Shown in pieces: positions 1 to 9,118 of a stretch of DNA of 56,011 nt (positions are counted from its first letter, which is position 1; each line of letters opens with the position of its first letter). The translations under genes were made by a program, and so were the position numbers. The notes beneath the pieces were generated by a model. The model was not told the origin of the DNA and did no database searches. It saw only the letters and a list, made by a program, of their open reading frames with translations. Location: assembly GCA_039811225.1 (NCBI GenBank), contig JBDHYG010000018.1, forward strand, positions 1 to 56,011, written 5' to 3'. The stretch comes from JAFDXJ01 sp039811225 (GTDB lineage: Bacteria; Bacteroidota; Bacteroidia; Chitinophagales; Chitinophagaceae).

Positions 1-2
1 CG

Positions 3-242
3 CTGACTCAATTTGCGTATGGTATATTCCAGCCAGGTGAAGTGTGTTCCCGGCATGCCCATGAAACCATGGAAGAATATTTTTACTTCCTGAAAGGATC
101 AGGTGAGTATATCGTAGGAGACGAAAATATTCAACTGCAAGAGGGGGTTTTCCTGCGTATACCGGCAAAAACACCGCACGAATTAAAGGCAATCGGGAAT
201 ATGCCTTTGGAATTTGTCTATTTCGGTATAGCTACCACCTAA
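3..242 (+). CDS. Cupin-domain protein, 5' end outside window
   Basis: The frame is open from the left edge, so the true start lies upstream; the last 79 residues are visible. They carry a cupin motif 1 (an HxH pair followed by a Glu and, after an aromatic run, a Gly) and a motif 2 with the Pro and the third His ligand (PAKTPHEL). The protein is therefore a small beta-barrel metal-binding cupin of the cupin_2 type, probably single-domain. The substrate cannot be read from the sequence; such proteins range from isomerases to sensors. An internal GTG at 42 is in frame but would cut off the first strands, so it is unlikely to be the start. Confidence 0.75.
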   Translation: MTQFAYGIFQPGEVCSRHAHETMEEYFYFLKGSGEYIVGDENIQLQEGVFLRIPAKTPHELKAIGNMPLEFVYFGIATT

Positions 243-366
243 AAAAAAATTTAATAATTTTTTAAAAAAGTGAAGGATTTCTTAAAAAGTTCGTAATATT
301 GTTCCCCGTTAGAATTTACGGTTAACCCCTCAAACCTATGATTCGTAAATTTATAATGCCTATTCC

Positions 367-1752
367 ATGGGAAAGAAATATTTCTTTTACTACCGTTTAT
401 TACTTCTAATTGGGGATTATATCATTATAAATACAGCATTTTTTCTAACTGTATTTGTAAAAAGCTATTTTTCCAAATCCGGTTACCCGCATTTACATCT
501 CGAAGATTTTATTTTTTTCAATTTTTCATGGCTGCTGGCTACCTTAATTGTAAACTTATACGCACCACATAACCTGCGTGTCATTGAAAAAACACTTCGG
601 CAAACCATCAAAGCCGGTATTTTGCAATTCGTCATTTTCCTGGCTTATCTCTACCTGCGTAAAGAAACAGTTCCATTGCATATTGTGTTGTATTGCTATA
701 GCTTCTTCGTAGTATTTTTTATTATGAGCCGGATTATGGTAACACATATATCCGAAAATTTAATCAATAAAGTAAATAAGAAAAAACCGGTAGCAATCCT
801 GGGACAAAATGATACGGGAAAAGAGTTGGCAGAAATGTTTACCAGCCGCCAAAGCGACTATACCTTTCGGGGCTTTTTTGAAGCCACTGAAGATGGAAAT
901 GGCCAGGCTATGCTCCCCTTTAAACCTATTGAAAAATGTATCCAGTTTGCCGCCAATAATAAAATTGAAGAAATTTATTCTACCATCTTTCCCAGTGACG
1001 AAAACTGGGATGAGCTGGTCGCTATGGCAGATCAAAAATGCGTGCGTTTAAAATTTGTTTCTAAAGACATCACGCCCAGCCGCCATGGTATGGTAAATTA
1101 TTTCAATGAATTCCCGGTTATCAGTATCCGCCGTGAACCTTTGGAAGCAAAAGTGGAGAACAGGGCAAAGAAAAGAATCTTTGATATAGTGTTCAGCTCA
1201 CTGGTCATCTTGTTTATCCTGAGTTGGCTGATTCCCCTGATCGGGCTTATTATCAAACTCAATTCCAAGGGACCTGTATTTTTTATACAAAACCGACCCG
1301 GTAGAAATAACCAGCTTTTCCGGATTTTCAAATTCAGGACAATGACGGTAACCGAGTCGGATGGAGAGTTCAAACAGGCAACAAAGAATGATGCACGGAT
1401 TACATCTGTTGGCCGTTTCCTGCGTAAGACAAGCCTCGATGAGATGCCCCAATTTATCAATGTTTTATTAGGCGATATGAGCATTGTAGGCCCCCGCCCT
1501 CATCCTATAAAACTTAACCTTGATTTCCAATCGCAAATCAACAGTTTTATGGCGCGGCATTTTGTAAAACCCGGTATCACCGGCTGGGCACAGGTTAATG
1601 GTTACCGGGGCGAAACCGAGACCGAAGACGCCATGCGTAAAAGAATTGAACATGACCTGTGGTATATGGAAAACTGGAGCCTGATGCTCGATATCCGGAT
1701 CGTTTTTCTTACCATCGCCAATATCGTAAAAGGCGAAGAGGCTGCTTATTGA
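367..1752 (+). CDS. Polyprenyl-phosphate sugar-1-phosphate transferase (WcaJ/WbaP-like)
   Basis: This 461-residue inner-membrane protein is expected to move a sugar-1-phosphate from a nucleotide sugar to undecaprenyl phosphate, the first step in building an exopolysaccharide or capsule repeat. Four hydrophobic segments lie at about residues 9-30, 50-65, 83-98 and 104-122, followed by a Rossmann-like CoA_binding_3 region (about 139-235). The re-entrant helix is at about 271-297. The bacterial sugar transferase domain follows, with KFRTM (322-326), the catalytic Asp-Glu in SLDEMPQ (358-359) and GPRPHP (375-380). Length and order match full-length WcaJ/WbaP proteins. The sugar (glucose, galactose or other) cannot be told. 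Two outer-membrane barrel genes follow, which fits surface polysaccharide export. Confidence 0.9.
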   Translation: MGKKYFFYYRLLLLIGDYIIINTAFFLTVFVKSYFSKSGYPHLHLEDFIFFNFSWLLATLIVNLYAPHNLRVIEKTLRQTIKAGILQFVIFLAYLYLRKETVPLHIVLYCYSFFVVFFIMSRIMVTHISENLINKVNKKKPVAILGQNDTGKELAEMFTSRQSDYTFRGFFEATEDGNGQAMLPFKPIEKCIQFAANNKIEEIYSTIFPSDENWDELVAMADQKCVRLKFVSKDITPSRHGMVNYFNEFPVISIRREPLEAKVENRAKKRIFDIVFSSLVILFILSWLIPLIGLIIKLNSKGPVFFIQNRPGRNNQLFRIFKFRTMTVTESDGEFKQATKNDARITSVGRFLRKTSLDEMPQFINVLLGDMSIVGPRPHPIKLNLDFQSQINSFMARHFVKPGITGWAQVNGYRGETETEDAMRKRIEHDLWYMENWSLMLDIRIVFLTIANIVKGEEAAY

Positions 1753-1918
1753 TTTTGTAAAAGGAACCTGATTCAGCAACGATTTATTTTGTAAAACGTG
1801 CATATAATTACCATTTATAAATGATGGCTGAATAATTTATCTGCTTAAAATTATTTTATTGCAATGGATTACGGTTCATCAAAAAATTACGTATTTTTAA
1901 ATAATCAATTGAATACAG

Positions 1919-1957
1919 AAACCTGGAAAATATAATTACTTTCCGGGTTTTATTTTA
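1919..1957 (+). terminator. Rho-independent terminator-like hairpin
   Basis: An 11-bp stem (AAACCTGGAAA / TTTCCGGGTTT, one G-T pair) with a 10-base loop is followed by a T-rich tract. It lies about 170 bases after the sugar transferase and just before the next gene, so it probably ends the transferase transcript. Confidence 0.6.
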
Positions 1958-2009
1958 ATAAAATCACTTTATTTTACAATGCCATTTATTTGTGAATAAT
2001 CATATACTC

Positions 2010-3578
2010 ATGCAAACACACTGTACTGCTCTTTGTTTCCGCCGGTTCTCACTACTTATAATCATATCCTGTATAGCCTTTGCGGTGCAGGCACAGAAAG
2101 AACCGGGTCTTGACATTACGAATCAAAATAGCGAGCAAAAAATATTATATAACGACGATTCTATCCTGCACACAGCCTGGAAACCGGTTGTCTATACCGA
2201 TACCGGTATATATGCCTCCTGGGGAAGCTGGTTTCACCGAAAATTTTTCCAGGAACATTTATTGCAAATGAATCAACCATCTTTCAAGCTCAATGCTGAT
2301 ATCATCTTTGATGAATATATTGGTAAGAGTGATCGTCAGATCACCACCCCTATGATGAATACCAGGGGCTTTGAAGTATCCGGAACCGTGGGTGATAATT
2401 TTTATTTTGAGACAAATTTTTATGAAAACCAGGGACGCTTCGGTGGCTATATAGACAGTTTCATCCGTGGAAATTTCATCATCCCCGGCCAGGGTGGATT
2501 TAAAAATAAAGGAGATGGAAAGGGTTTTGATTTTGCCTCCTCCGATGCAAAATTGGTGTATAAACCAGGCAAGATTTTTATGTTTGATTTAGGCTATGGT
2601 AAAAATTTTATTGGTGATGGCTATCGTTCAGTATTACTTTCTGACTGGGCTTTTAATTATCCTTATTTCCGTACCGCCATTAACCTGGGGAAAGTACAAT
2701 ACAATGTGATGTGGTCGCAATACATCAGTGACCGAGACAGGATTTATAACAATAAGAAAGGATATTTCAGGAAATGGGCACAAACATTTTATGTGGACTG
2801 GAAACCAACCGATTTTTTAAATATCGGCATTTTTGAATCTGTAATGTGGCCCGATCAGGATTCATCCTATTCAAAAGATATGAGCCCCTGGATTGCCAGC
2901 CCAATAATGTTTCTGCATGGCTCCACCTCCCCTGATGGCGTTAAAAACAATGAGATATATGGGATAAATGCTAAAATACGTGTACTCAAAAGCACCCATA
3001 TCTATGGCCAGTTTGCCTACCAAAAATATAAAGACGGCGGAAGTTCTACCAGCGAATATGCTATCCAGGCAGGTGTGCGCTCGGGTAATACCTTTGGCCT
3101 TGAAAACCTGAATACATTGCTTGAATTTAATATGGCTACTCCCTATATGTATGCTACCAATTCTTTGAACACCAATTATGCGCATAATAATCAACCCATG
3201 GCACATGCCCTGGGAGCCAATTTCCGGGAAGGCCTTTTTAAAGCAGATTATCTGTACAAGAAATTCAGTGTCCGCTTCGAAACCTTTTATGCACAATATG
3301 GCGCCGACTCCAATGCGACGCTAAATTATGGTCAGAATATTTTTAAACCGGTTAGCGATGCATCTGTCATCGGTAATGGCACCTTATTGCAAGGCCTGAA
3401 AACAAATATTTTATTTGCAGATTTGAGACTGGCTTATATCCTGAATCCGGTAACCAATATGCGGATAGAAGCCGGGTTTACATTCCGCAATGAGAAGAGC
3501 AAATTATTTTATTATAAAGACAGGATATTTTATATAGGCATTCGGATGTCATTCCGCAAAATTTCTTATGACTATTAA
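2010..3578 (+). CDS. Outer-membrane beta-barrel protein, Wzi/RemB-like, copy 1
   Basis: A 522-residue exported protein. It starts with a signal peptide (hydrophobic stretch at about residues 13-26, cleavage near AVQAQ). The rest alternates aromatic and polar residues with many Tyr, Phe and Asn, as in outer-membrane barrels. A GYGKNFIGDGYRS block at about residue 195 is shared almost letter for letter with the next gene, so the two are tandem paralogues. The style resembles capsule-assembly Wzi proteins and the Bacteroidota gliding protein RemB; this is by recall, not by a search. I chose ATG 2010 because it puts the signal peptide at the N terminus; an in-frame GTG at 1992 would add six residues. 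The role is probably holding or exporting surface polysaccharide, given the upstream sugar transferase. Confidence 0.7.
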   Translation: MQTHCTALCFRRFSLLIIISCIAFAVQAQKEPGLDITNQNSEQKILYNDDSILHTAWKPVVYTDTGIYASWGSWFHRKFFQEHLLQMNQPSFKLNADIIFDEYIGKSDRQITTPMMNTRGFEVSGTVGDNFYFETNFYENQGRFGGYIDSFIRGNFIIPGQGGFKNKGDGKGFDFASSDAKLVYKPGKIFMFDLGYGKNFIGDGYRSVLLSDWAFNYPYFRTAINLGKVQYNVMWSQYISDRDRIYNNKKGYFRKWAQTFYVDWKPTDFLNIGIFESVMWPDQDSSYSKDMSPWIASPIMFLHGSTSPDGVKNNEIYGINAKIRVLKSTHIYGQFAYQKYKDGGSSTSEYAIQAGVRSGNTFGLENLNTLLEFNMATPYMYATNSLNTNYAHNNQPMAHALGANFREGLFKADYLYKKFSVRFETFYAQYGADSNATLNYGQNIFKPVSDASVIGNGTLLQGLKTNILFADLRLAYILNPVTNMRIEAGFTFRNEKSKLFYYKDRIFYIGIRMSFRKISYDY

Positions 3579-3616
3579 TAATTGACAACACCTTTCTATA
3601 TCTATAAAGCATTACA

Positions 3617-5221
3617 ATGATAAAACGAATTTTGATAATAAGTTTTGTAGCACTCTCGGGGATTTCATTCGGCCAGCAGGTACCCCTGACACCACTGGTA
3701 CAAAGCCGGTATAATGATCTCACACTAATGGCTGATTCTTCTGTATTCACCGGCTTTCGCTCCATCAACTGGCTGGAAATGAAACCCTATTTACCAGCCG
3801 GATCTGATCTTACCGATAGTATCTTTTCTTTAAATGCCCGTGACAATAAAGGCTATTTTTTAAAAAATATTACAACAGACAATTGGATACAAATCCCGGG
3901 GAAACATGGTGTACTCACCATTGACCCTTATATTAATGCTTCCCTGGGCTGGCAAAACCGGGATAGCAGTAATACCGTTTATGAAGCAATGGGAGGATTG
4001 CGTTTACAAGGTATATATAATGATAAGCTTTCTTTTTCTCTCGGTTTTATGGCCGGCTATAGTCAATTCCCAGCCTATATTCAAAACTTTATTGACTCAA
4101 ACCAGCAAATAGCACCGGGTATCGGTAAAACATATTTACAAAATGGCCGCGCCTATTCTTTATCACAAATAACCGGGAATATTACTTACCTCGCCGGCAA
4201 GCATATTGTTATTTCAGCGGGATATGGTAAAAATTTTATTGGGGATGGCTACCGTAGCCTGATCCTTTCCGATAATGCCTCCAATGCACCTTATATCCGG
4301 TTACAAGCAAAATACTGGCGCCTAACGTACAATGTAATCTATAATAAATTCAGAAACCCACGTTACATTATTGATGGTAAGATCCAGGACAAATATAGTG
4401 TCATGCATTACCTGGGAATCAATTTTTCCAGCCGGTTTCAAATGGGCTTATATGATAATGTGATTTGGTATGCCCGCGATACCGGCCTGCATCGGGGTTT
4501 CGATGTACAATACCTGAATCCACTTATCTTCATGCGGCCATTGGAATTTGCCATTGGCTCTCCGGATAATGCGTTCATGGGCATTACCTTGAAATATAAA
4601 GTGTATAAAAAAGGGTTCCTGTATGGCCAGCTCGGACTGGATGACCTGAACCTCACTGCTTCTCTGGATCGGAATCAGCAACATTATGGGAACAAATATG
4701 CATTGCAACTGGGTATCTATAATGAAGATTTCCTGGGTCTAAAAAATCTTTCGTACCGTTTTGAATGGAATGGCGTTCGGCCCTATACATACGGACATGG
4801 CTTTGATAAAACAGGCCTGAATTATACCAACAATAACCAAACCCTGGCAGATCCTTTTAATGCCAATTTTCATGAATTCATTTCATTATTGCAATACCAC
4901 AATCAACGCTGGTATGGCATGTTACAAAATATATTTACCATACGTGGTGAAAACCCCGGCCTCCCGTATAATAATGGGGAAGACATTTGGGGTGGCGAAG
5001 ATGGCGTACCCGCATTCGGCAGTAAAACCTTACAGGGCGTAAAAAACAAATATTTTTACAATCAACTTACAGCGGGATATATTATCAACCCGAAAAATGG
5101 CTTGTGCATCCAGGCAGATGTTGTGTACCGGAAACGGAGTTCCCCTCGCATTAATACATCAAATGCCTATATCAATATCGGTATCCGAACTAACCTGTAT
5201 AATTTTTACCACGATTTTTAA
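3617..5221 (+). CDS. Outer-membrane beta-barrel protein, Wzi/RemB-like, copy 2
   Basis: A 534-residue paralogue of the preceding protein, 38 bases downstream in the same direction and so probably in the same operon. The signal peptide covers about residues 1-20 (ending FGQQ). The shared GYGKNFIGDGYRS block begins at residue 202 and is again followed by SD, a Pro-Tyr pair and a strand-like YNV segment. The C terminus ends in alternating aromatic residues closing on Phe, as is usual for proteins inserted by the BAM machinery. The two copies differ widely outside the core, so the duplication is old. Function is inferred only by family resemblance and context. Confidence 0.7.
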   Translation: MIKRILIISFVALSGISFGQQVPLTPLVQSRYNDLTLMADSSVFTGFRSINWLEMKPYLPAGSDLTDSIFSLNARDNKGYFLKNITTDNWIQIPGKHGVLTIDPYINASLGWQNRDSSNTVYEAMGGLRLQGIYNDKLSFSLGFMAGYSQFPAYIQNFIDSNQQIAPGIGKTYLQNGRAYSLSQITGNITYLAGKHIVISAGYGKNFIGDGYRSLILSDNASNAPYIRLQAKYWRLTYNVIYNKFRNPRYIIDGKIQDKYSVMHYLGINFSSRFQMGLYDNVIWYARDTGLHRGFDVQYLNPLIFMRPLEFAIGSPDNAFMGITLKYKVYKKGFLYGQLGLDDLNLTASLDRNQQHYGNKYALQLGIYNEDFLGLKNLSYRFEWNGVRPYTYGHGFDKTGLNYTNNNQTLADPFNANFHEFISLLQYHNQRWYGMLQNIFTIRGENPGLPYNNGEDIWGGEDGVPAFGSKTLQGVKNKYFYNQLTAGYIINPKNGLCIQADVVYRKRSSPRINTSNAYINIGIRTNLYNFYHDF

Positions 5222-5285
5222 AGTGCATAAAATATTTTATTGAAATAATTGGTATAAACCGGAAAAGCTGTTATCTGTTGTCATC

Positions 5286-5316
5286 TTTCGTTGTAATTTT
5301 GCTTTTTCCAACGAAA
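5286..5316. repeat. Inverted repeat flanking a promoter element
   Basis: TTTCGTTG (5286-5293) and CAACGAAA (5309-5316) form a perfect 8-bp inverted repeat with a 15-base spacer that holds the -7-like element TAATTTTG. It may be an operator for the gene at 5339, or a hairpin near the start of its transcript. Confidence 0.45.
5294..5301 (+). promoter_or_regulatory. Bacteroidota -7 element for the YcxB-like gene
   Basis: TAATTTTG is an exact match to the Bacteroidota housekeeping -7 consensus TAnnTTTG, 37 bases before the ATG at 5339. No clear -33 TTTG is seen at the usual spacing. Confidence 0.5.
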
Positions 5317-5338
5317 TGTAAATCCCCTTTTTCACTAC

Positions 5339-5815
5339 ATGAGTTTCAGTTTTTCATATCATAAAGGCAAGGTGTTGCAGGCTTTGCGATATCATTTTTT
5401 TTGGCAAAAAGAGATACGGATTGTGCTGGTGATCATCCTCATTTTTGATATTGCGACAGCTATTTTGTATATGCTGGGGAAAATACGTCCCGAACCATTT
5501 TTACTGGGTTCTTTTATCTGGCTTATTTTCATCCTTTCCGTATGGTATATTTTGCCCTATGCTGTTTATCGCAAAGCATCCGCATTTAAAGAAAGTTTTA
5601 TTATCTATTTCCAGGAAAACCTGGTACGTCTTGAAAATGACCGGGGTTTTGTAGAATGGCCCTGGGATCAGTTTTCTAAAGAATTGGAAAGCCCTAATTT
5701 TTTCCATTTTTATTTTAATACCAAATCATTTTTTTTAGTGCCCAAAGACACCATGAATGACAGCCTGAAAGACTCTGTGCGCGCTCTGGTACGTGAGAAA
5801 ATTAAAGCAACCTAA
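5339..5815 (+). CDS. YcxB-like membrane protein
   Basis: A 158-residue protein with two membrane helices (about residues 27-46 and 55-74). A cytoplasmic C-terminal half follows, containing the pattern of a YcxB-like domain (a strand with ENDRGFVEWPWDQF, then FFLVPKD). The family is widespread in Bacteroidota and Firmicutes and has no known function. It has its own promoter-like element inside an inverted repeat and ends 2 bases before the convergent acetyltransferase gene. Family assignment is by recall of the sequence style. Confidence 0.65.
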   Translation: MSFSFSYHKGKVLQALRYHFFWQKEIRIVLVIILIFDIATAILYMLGKIRPEPFLLGSFIWLIFILSVWYILPYAVYRKASAFKESFIIYFQENLVRLENDRGFVEWPWDQFSKELESPNFFHFYFNTKSFFLVPKDTMNDSLKDSVRALVREKIKAT

Positions 5816-5817
5816 TC

Positions 5818-6246
5818 TTATAATTTTTTTTCCATTAAATAATGTGGTAGGGTGACTTCATAAAAAGGTTCGCCAATTTTTTGGTATTCATTTTTTTCAT
5901 AAAACCCAACTGCCGAAGCTCGTGCATGCATCACCATTTTTTTATACCCCTTATCCCGGGCAATATTTTCTGCAAAATGCAGGATAGTCCGGCCTATGCC
6001 CTTACCTTGTAAGCCAGCCAAAACTGCCATTTGACGCAACTGTATAGTATCCGCATCCACTGGTACAAGCATACAACAACCTTCCATTTTTCCATCGTCG
6101 GTATAACCAATCAAAATATTATTTGCTTCTGTTTGCATTTCTTCAGGACTGATAGACAATCCTAATGGTTTACGCAGCAATTGTTCCCGGAGGGCGATCA
6201 TTTGTCGGTACTGTGCTGATCCATGATCAAGAAGTTGCAAAGCCAT
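5818..6246 (-). CDS. GNAT-family N-acetyltransferase
   Basis: A 142-residue protein with the GNAT fold. The strand-turn-helix of motif A holds the acetyl-CoA pyrophosphate loop (LQGKGIGRTIL), followed by the motif B region with FYEKNEYQKIG near the C terminus. Length and layout resemble ElaA/YitI-type acetyltransferases, which accept various small amines. It lies 18 bases downstream of the GH5 gene on the same strand and may be cotranscribed with it, but no functional link is evident. The substrate is unknown. Confidence 0.8.
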   Translation of the reverse strand: MALQLLDHGSAQYRQMIALREQLLRKPLGLSISPEEMQTEANNILIGYTDDGKMEGCCMLVPVDADTIQLRQMAVLAGLQGKGIGRTILHFAENIARDKGYKKMVMHARASAVGFYEKNEYQKIGEPFYEVTLPHYLMEKKL

Positions 6247-6264
6247 AACCTGTTGTTATTTAAA

Positions 6265-7359
6265 TCAACCATTGTTTTGTAACACACGCAACATTTTACT
6301 ATCGAGTAATTCTCCTTCATATTGCTCATACACCACATCTGGTCTTTTGGAATCGATTATGCCGAAATGGCCCCGCAGATTCCATAAAGCCCAACCCCAC
6401 CCCGCCTGTTTCCAAAGAGAAAGCCAGGAACGCATCCACTTTAAAGTGACCGCATGTGGAGTATAAATAAAACAGCCCCATTCCCCCACATGTATGCCCA
6501 CACCTTGCTGCTGCAGCTTTTGCCAGGGTTGAATATAGTCACGGTATAATTTATTCTTATCCCAAAAAATTCCATCAATGGTCATCGGCCAGCGTGGCAC
6601 CTGGGTGGATTTTACAGCCGGGCTGGTTTTATAATGTGATAATTCTGGTGGTGAATAACCCCGCGTACTTTGGCCGATATTTAAATTCTTTAAATCAAAA
6701 ACCGGCCTTGTACCATATTCCAACCCGTCAGCAATGATCAATCTGTTTGGATCTTCTTCCCGTATTGCTTTCACAATTGTAGTGATAACCCGTGTATAAG
6801 TGGCTACATCTATTCCTGCCGGTTCATTGATAAGATCAAAACTTAAATTTTCACTGGGAATGTTCTTGTAACGATTGGCAAAATAACACCATTGCCAGGT
6901 AGCGGCTTCCAGTGCTTTTTCATCCTTCCAGATATTTAGTGGCTCTATAAAGTCCTGGCTCACGCAATAGCCCTGGATACGATGCAGGTTTAATTGTACA
7001 TGGATATTATATTTTTTACCATATTCAATAGCTGCATCTATTTCTTCTATTCCTTTCAGATTACTGATTACAGGTGTTGTATTTTTCATCCAATCATCCT
7101 GCGTCATCCAGCAGAGGTAACTCATGGGAAGTCGAACAAAGTTGAAACCCCATGCCTGTATAAGTTGAAAATCTTTTTCTTTAAAGGCCGTACTCCATTC
7201 AGGGCGGTCAGTTGAGAATTTCTCCAGCAAATTAAATCCCCGCCAATAAGGTAATCGGTTAACCGGGGGTGCACTAAAAAAGCCGGTTTTATCAAAAGAT
7301 GACAAAACAATGGCACTTGCTGCCATGGTACCGGTTTCCAGGAATTTTCGACGTTTCAT
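6265..7359 (-). CDS. Secreted glycoside hydrolase family 5 (cellulase-like)
   Basis: A 364-residue exported TIM-barrel glycosidase. The N terminus MKRRKFLETG plus a hydrophobic run looks like a twin-arginine signal. Family 5 marks are the acid/base Glu179 in DLINEP and the nucleophile Glu293 in HVGEWG, with Arg76 and His126 in the expected strand-end positions (FVRLP and NLHR). The family retains stereochemistry and acts on beta-linked glucans or mannans; the exact substrate cannot be read. No carbohydrate-binding module or SusC/SusD pair is adjacent, so it stands outside a classical polysaccharide utilisation locus. Confidence 0.88.
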   Translation of the reverse strand: MKRRKFLETGTMAASAIVLSSFDKTGFFSAPPVNRLPYWRGFNLLEKFSTDRPEWSTAFKEKDFQLIQAWGFNFVRLPMSYLCWMTQDDWMKNTTPVISNLKGIEEIDAAIEYGKKYNIHVQLNLHRIQGYCVSQDFIEPLNIWKDEKALEAATWQWCYFANRYKNIPSENLSFDLINEPAGIDVATYTRVITTIVKAIREEDPNRLIIADGLEYGTRPVFDLKNLNIGQSTRGYSPPELSHYKTSPAVKSTQVPRWPMTIDGIFWDKNKLYRDYIQPWQKLQQQGVGIHVGEWGCFIYTPHAVTLKWMRSWLSLWKQAGWGWALWNLRGHFGIIDSKRPDVVYEQYEGELLDSKMLRVLQNNG

Positions 7360-7466
7360 TATCCCGTGAAAATAAGAAAATTTTTCTTAATGCCGGGGAA
7401 GCTCTTAGAATGTATTTTATGGTAATGAAATGGGGAAAAATTGTATTAAAAAAACATTTATGAATA

Positions 7467-7499
7467 TTTGTGGTAGTTAATCCAAAAATTATACATTTG
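7467..7499 (+). promoter_or_regulatory. Bacteroidota promoter of acpP
   Basis: TTTG (7467-7470), 21 bases, then TACATTTG (7492-7499): an exact match to the Bacteroidota sigma-A pattern TTTG-N(about 20)-TAnnTTTG. The acpP start codon lies 24 bases further on. This is the clearest complete promoter in the window. Confidence 0.7.
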
Positions 7500-7522
7500 C
7501 CTTATAACAAAACATTCTTACA

Positions 7523-7759
7523 ATGTCAGACATCGCAACTCGAGTAAAAAAAATCATCGTTGACAAATTAGGTGTAGATGAATCCGAAGTAACGACCGAA
7601 GCTTCATTTACAAATGATCTAGGTGCAGATTCACTGGATACAGTTGAATTAATTATGGAATTTGAAAAAGAATTTAATATTTCTATTCCGGATGAACAGG
7701 CTGAGACCATTACCACCGTTGGCCAGGCTGTTTCGTACCTGGAAGAGCATGCGAAATAA
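7523..7759 (+). CDS. acpP: Acyl carrier protein
   Basis: A 78-residue acidic four-helix protein that carries growing acyl chains on a phosphopantetheine arm during fatty acid synthesis. The attachment site is Ser37 in the DLGADSLDTVE signature. It sits just upstream of fabF and rnc, an order common across bacteria. A complete Bacteroidota promoter lies just upstream. Length is typical. Confidence 0.97.
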   Translation: MSDIATRVKKIIVDKLGVDESEVTTEASFTNDLGADSLDTVELIMEFEKEFNISIPDEQAETITTVGQAVSYLEEHAK

Positions 7760-7797
7760 CTTTATCGGTACCATTCACTGAAACGGTTATTTCTTTT

Positions 7798-7818
7798 GAT
7801 TGCAGGATTCAGGCAATC
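7798..7818. repeat. Small hairpin between acpP and fabF
   Basis: GATTGC (7798-7803) and GCAATC (7813-7818) form a 6-bp stem with a 9-base loop. It follows acpP by 38 bases and may reduce read-through, which would fit the high acpP to fabF ratio cells need. No T-run follows, so it is at best a weak attenuator or processing site. Confidence 0.3.
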
Positions 7819-7861
7819 CATACTTTTCAGAGGTATGAATTAAAATGCATAAAACAGAATT

Positions 7862-9118
7862 ATGGAATTAAACAGAGTCGTTGTAACCGGATTGGGCGCC
7901 ATCACCCCATTGGGTAATAATGTACCTGCCTATTGGCAAGGCTTGGTGGATGGTGTCTCCGGAGCCGGTTACATCACTCAGTTTGATACCGCAAAATTCA
8001 AAACTCGTTTTGCCTGCGAAGTAAAAGATTTCGTTCCCACAGATTTTATTGATAAAAAAGAAGCCCGGAAAATTGACCGCTTCACACAATTTGCTTTGGT
8101 GACTAGTGATGAAGCGATGAATGATGCCGGCTTGCACCAGGATAATATCAATCCCGATCGAATAGGTGTTGTTTTTGGAAGTGGTATAGGCGGTATTATC
8201 GCTTTTCAATCCGAAGTATCACAGTTTGCTTTGGGTGATGGCACTCCCCGCTTTAATCCGTTCTTTATTCCTAAAATGATCCTGGATATTGCAGCCGGGC
8301 ATATATCCATGCGGCATAATCTCCGCGGGCCCAATTTTGCAGTAGTAAGCGCTTGTGCTTCCAGTACGAATGCAATCATGGAAGCATATAACCTGCTACG
8401 ACTGGGAAAAGCCGATATCATCTTAACGGGTGGTACCGAAGCGGTCATTTGTGAAGCTGGCGTAGGTGGCTTTAATGCCATGAAAGCCATGAGCGAACGC
8501 AATGATGATCCCACTACAGCCAGCCGGCCTTATGATAAGGACCGTGATGGTTTTGTCATGGGAGAAGGCTCCGGTGTAATCGTGCTCGAAACATTGCAAC
8601 ATGCCCTCGCCCGGAATGCAAAAATATATGCCGAAATAGCCGGTTGCGGTGCTACCGCCGATGCACATCATATTACAGCGCCACATCCGGAAGGCCTTGG
8701 CGCCTTACATGTAATGGAGGCTGCTTTATTAGATGCCGGTTTGAAACCAGGTGATATTGATTATATAAATACGCATGGCACTTCCACCCCATTAGGCGAT
8801 ATTTCAGAGGTTATTGCAATTAAAAAAGTTTTCGGGGATGACGTTTACAACTTAAATATCAGCGCTACTAAATCAATGACCGGGCATTGCCTGGGAGCAG
8901 CTGGTGCACTGGAAGCTATCGCCTGTATCAAAAGTATAGAATCTGGCATCATTCCTCCCACCATCAATCACTTCACAGACGACCCGGAATTGGATCCTAA
9001 ACTCAATTTCACTTTTAATAAGGCCCAGCAGCGTGAAGTAAAAGCCGCGCTTAGTAATACATTTGGCTTTGGCGGACACAATGCCTGTGTGATCGTAAAA
9101 AAATTTGAAGCATCATAG
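7862..9118 (+). CDS. fabF: 3-oxoacyl-ACP synthase II (KAS II)
   Basis: A 418-residue condensing enzyme that elongates acyl-ACP with malonyl-ACP in the cytoplasm. The catalytic triad is visible: Cys165 in VVSACASST, His305 in THGTSTPLGD and His342 in the TGHCLGAAG loop. Length matches FabF rather than FabB or FabH, and the acpP neighbour supports this. Its stop codon overlaps the rnc start by one base (TAGTG), suggesting translational coupling. Confidence 0.97.
   Translation: MELNRVVVTGLGAITPLGNNVPAYWQGLVDGVSGAGYITQFDTAKFKTRFACEVKDFVPTDFIDKKEARKIDRFTQFALVTSDEAMNDAGLHQDNINPDRIGVVFGSGIGGIIAFQSEVSQFALGDGTPRFNPFFIPKMILDIAAGHISMRHNLRGPNFAVVSACASSTNAIMEAYNLLRLGKADIILTGGTEAVICEAGVGGFNAMKAMSERNDDPTTASRPYDKDRDGFVMGEGSGVIVLETLQHALARNAKIYAEIAGCGATADAHHITAPHPEGLGALHVMEAALLDAGLKPGDIDYINTHGTSTPLGDISEVIAIKKVFGDDVYNLNISATKSMTGHCLGAAGALEAIACIKSIESGIIPPTINHFTDDPELDPKLNFTFNKAQQREVKAALSNTFGFGGHNACVIVKKFEAS

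Noticed and set aside
1098..1484. Long antisense frame inside the sugar transferase gene
   Set aside because: It is a shadow of the real coding frame, with the residue mix expected of an antisense translation.
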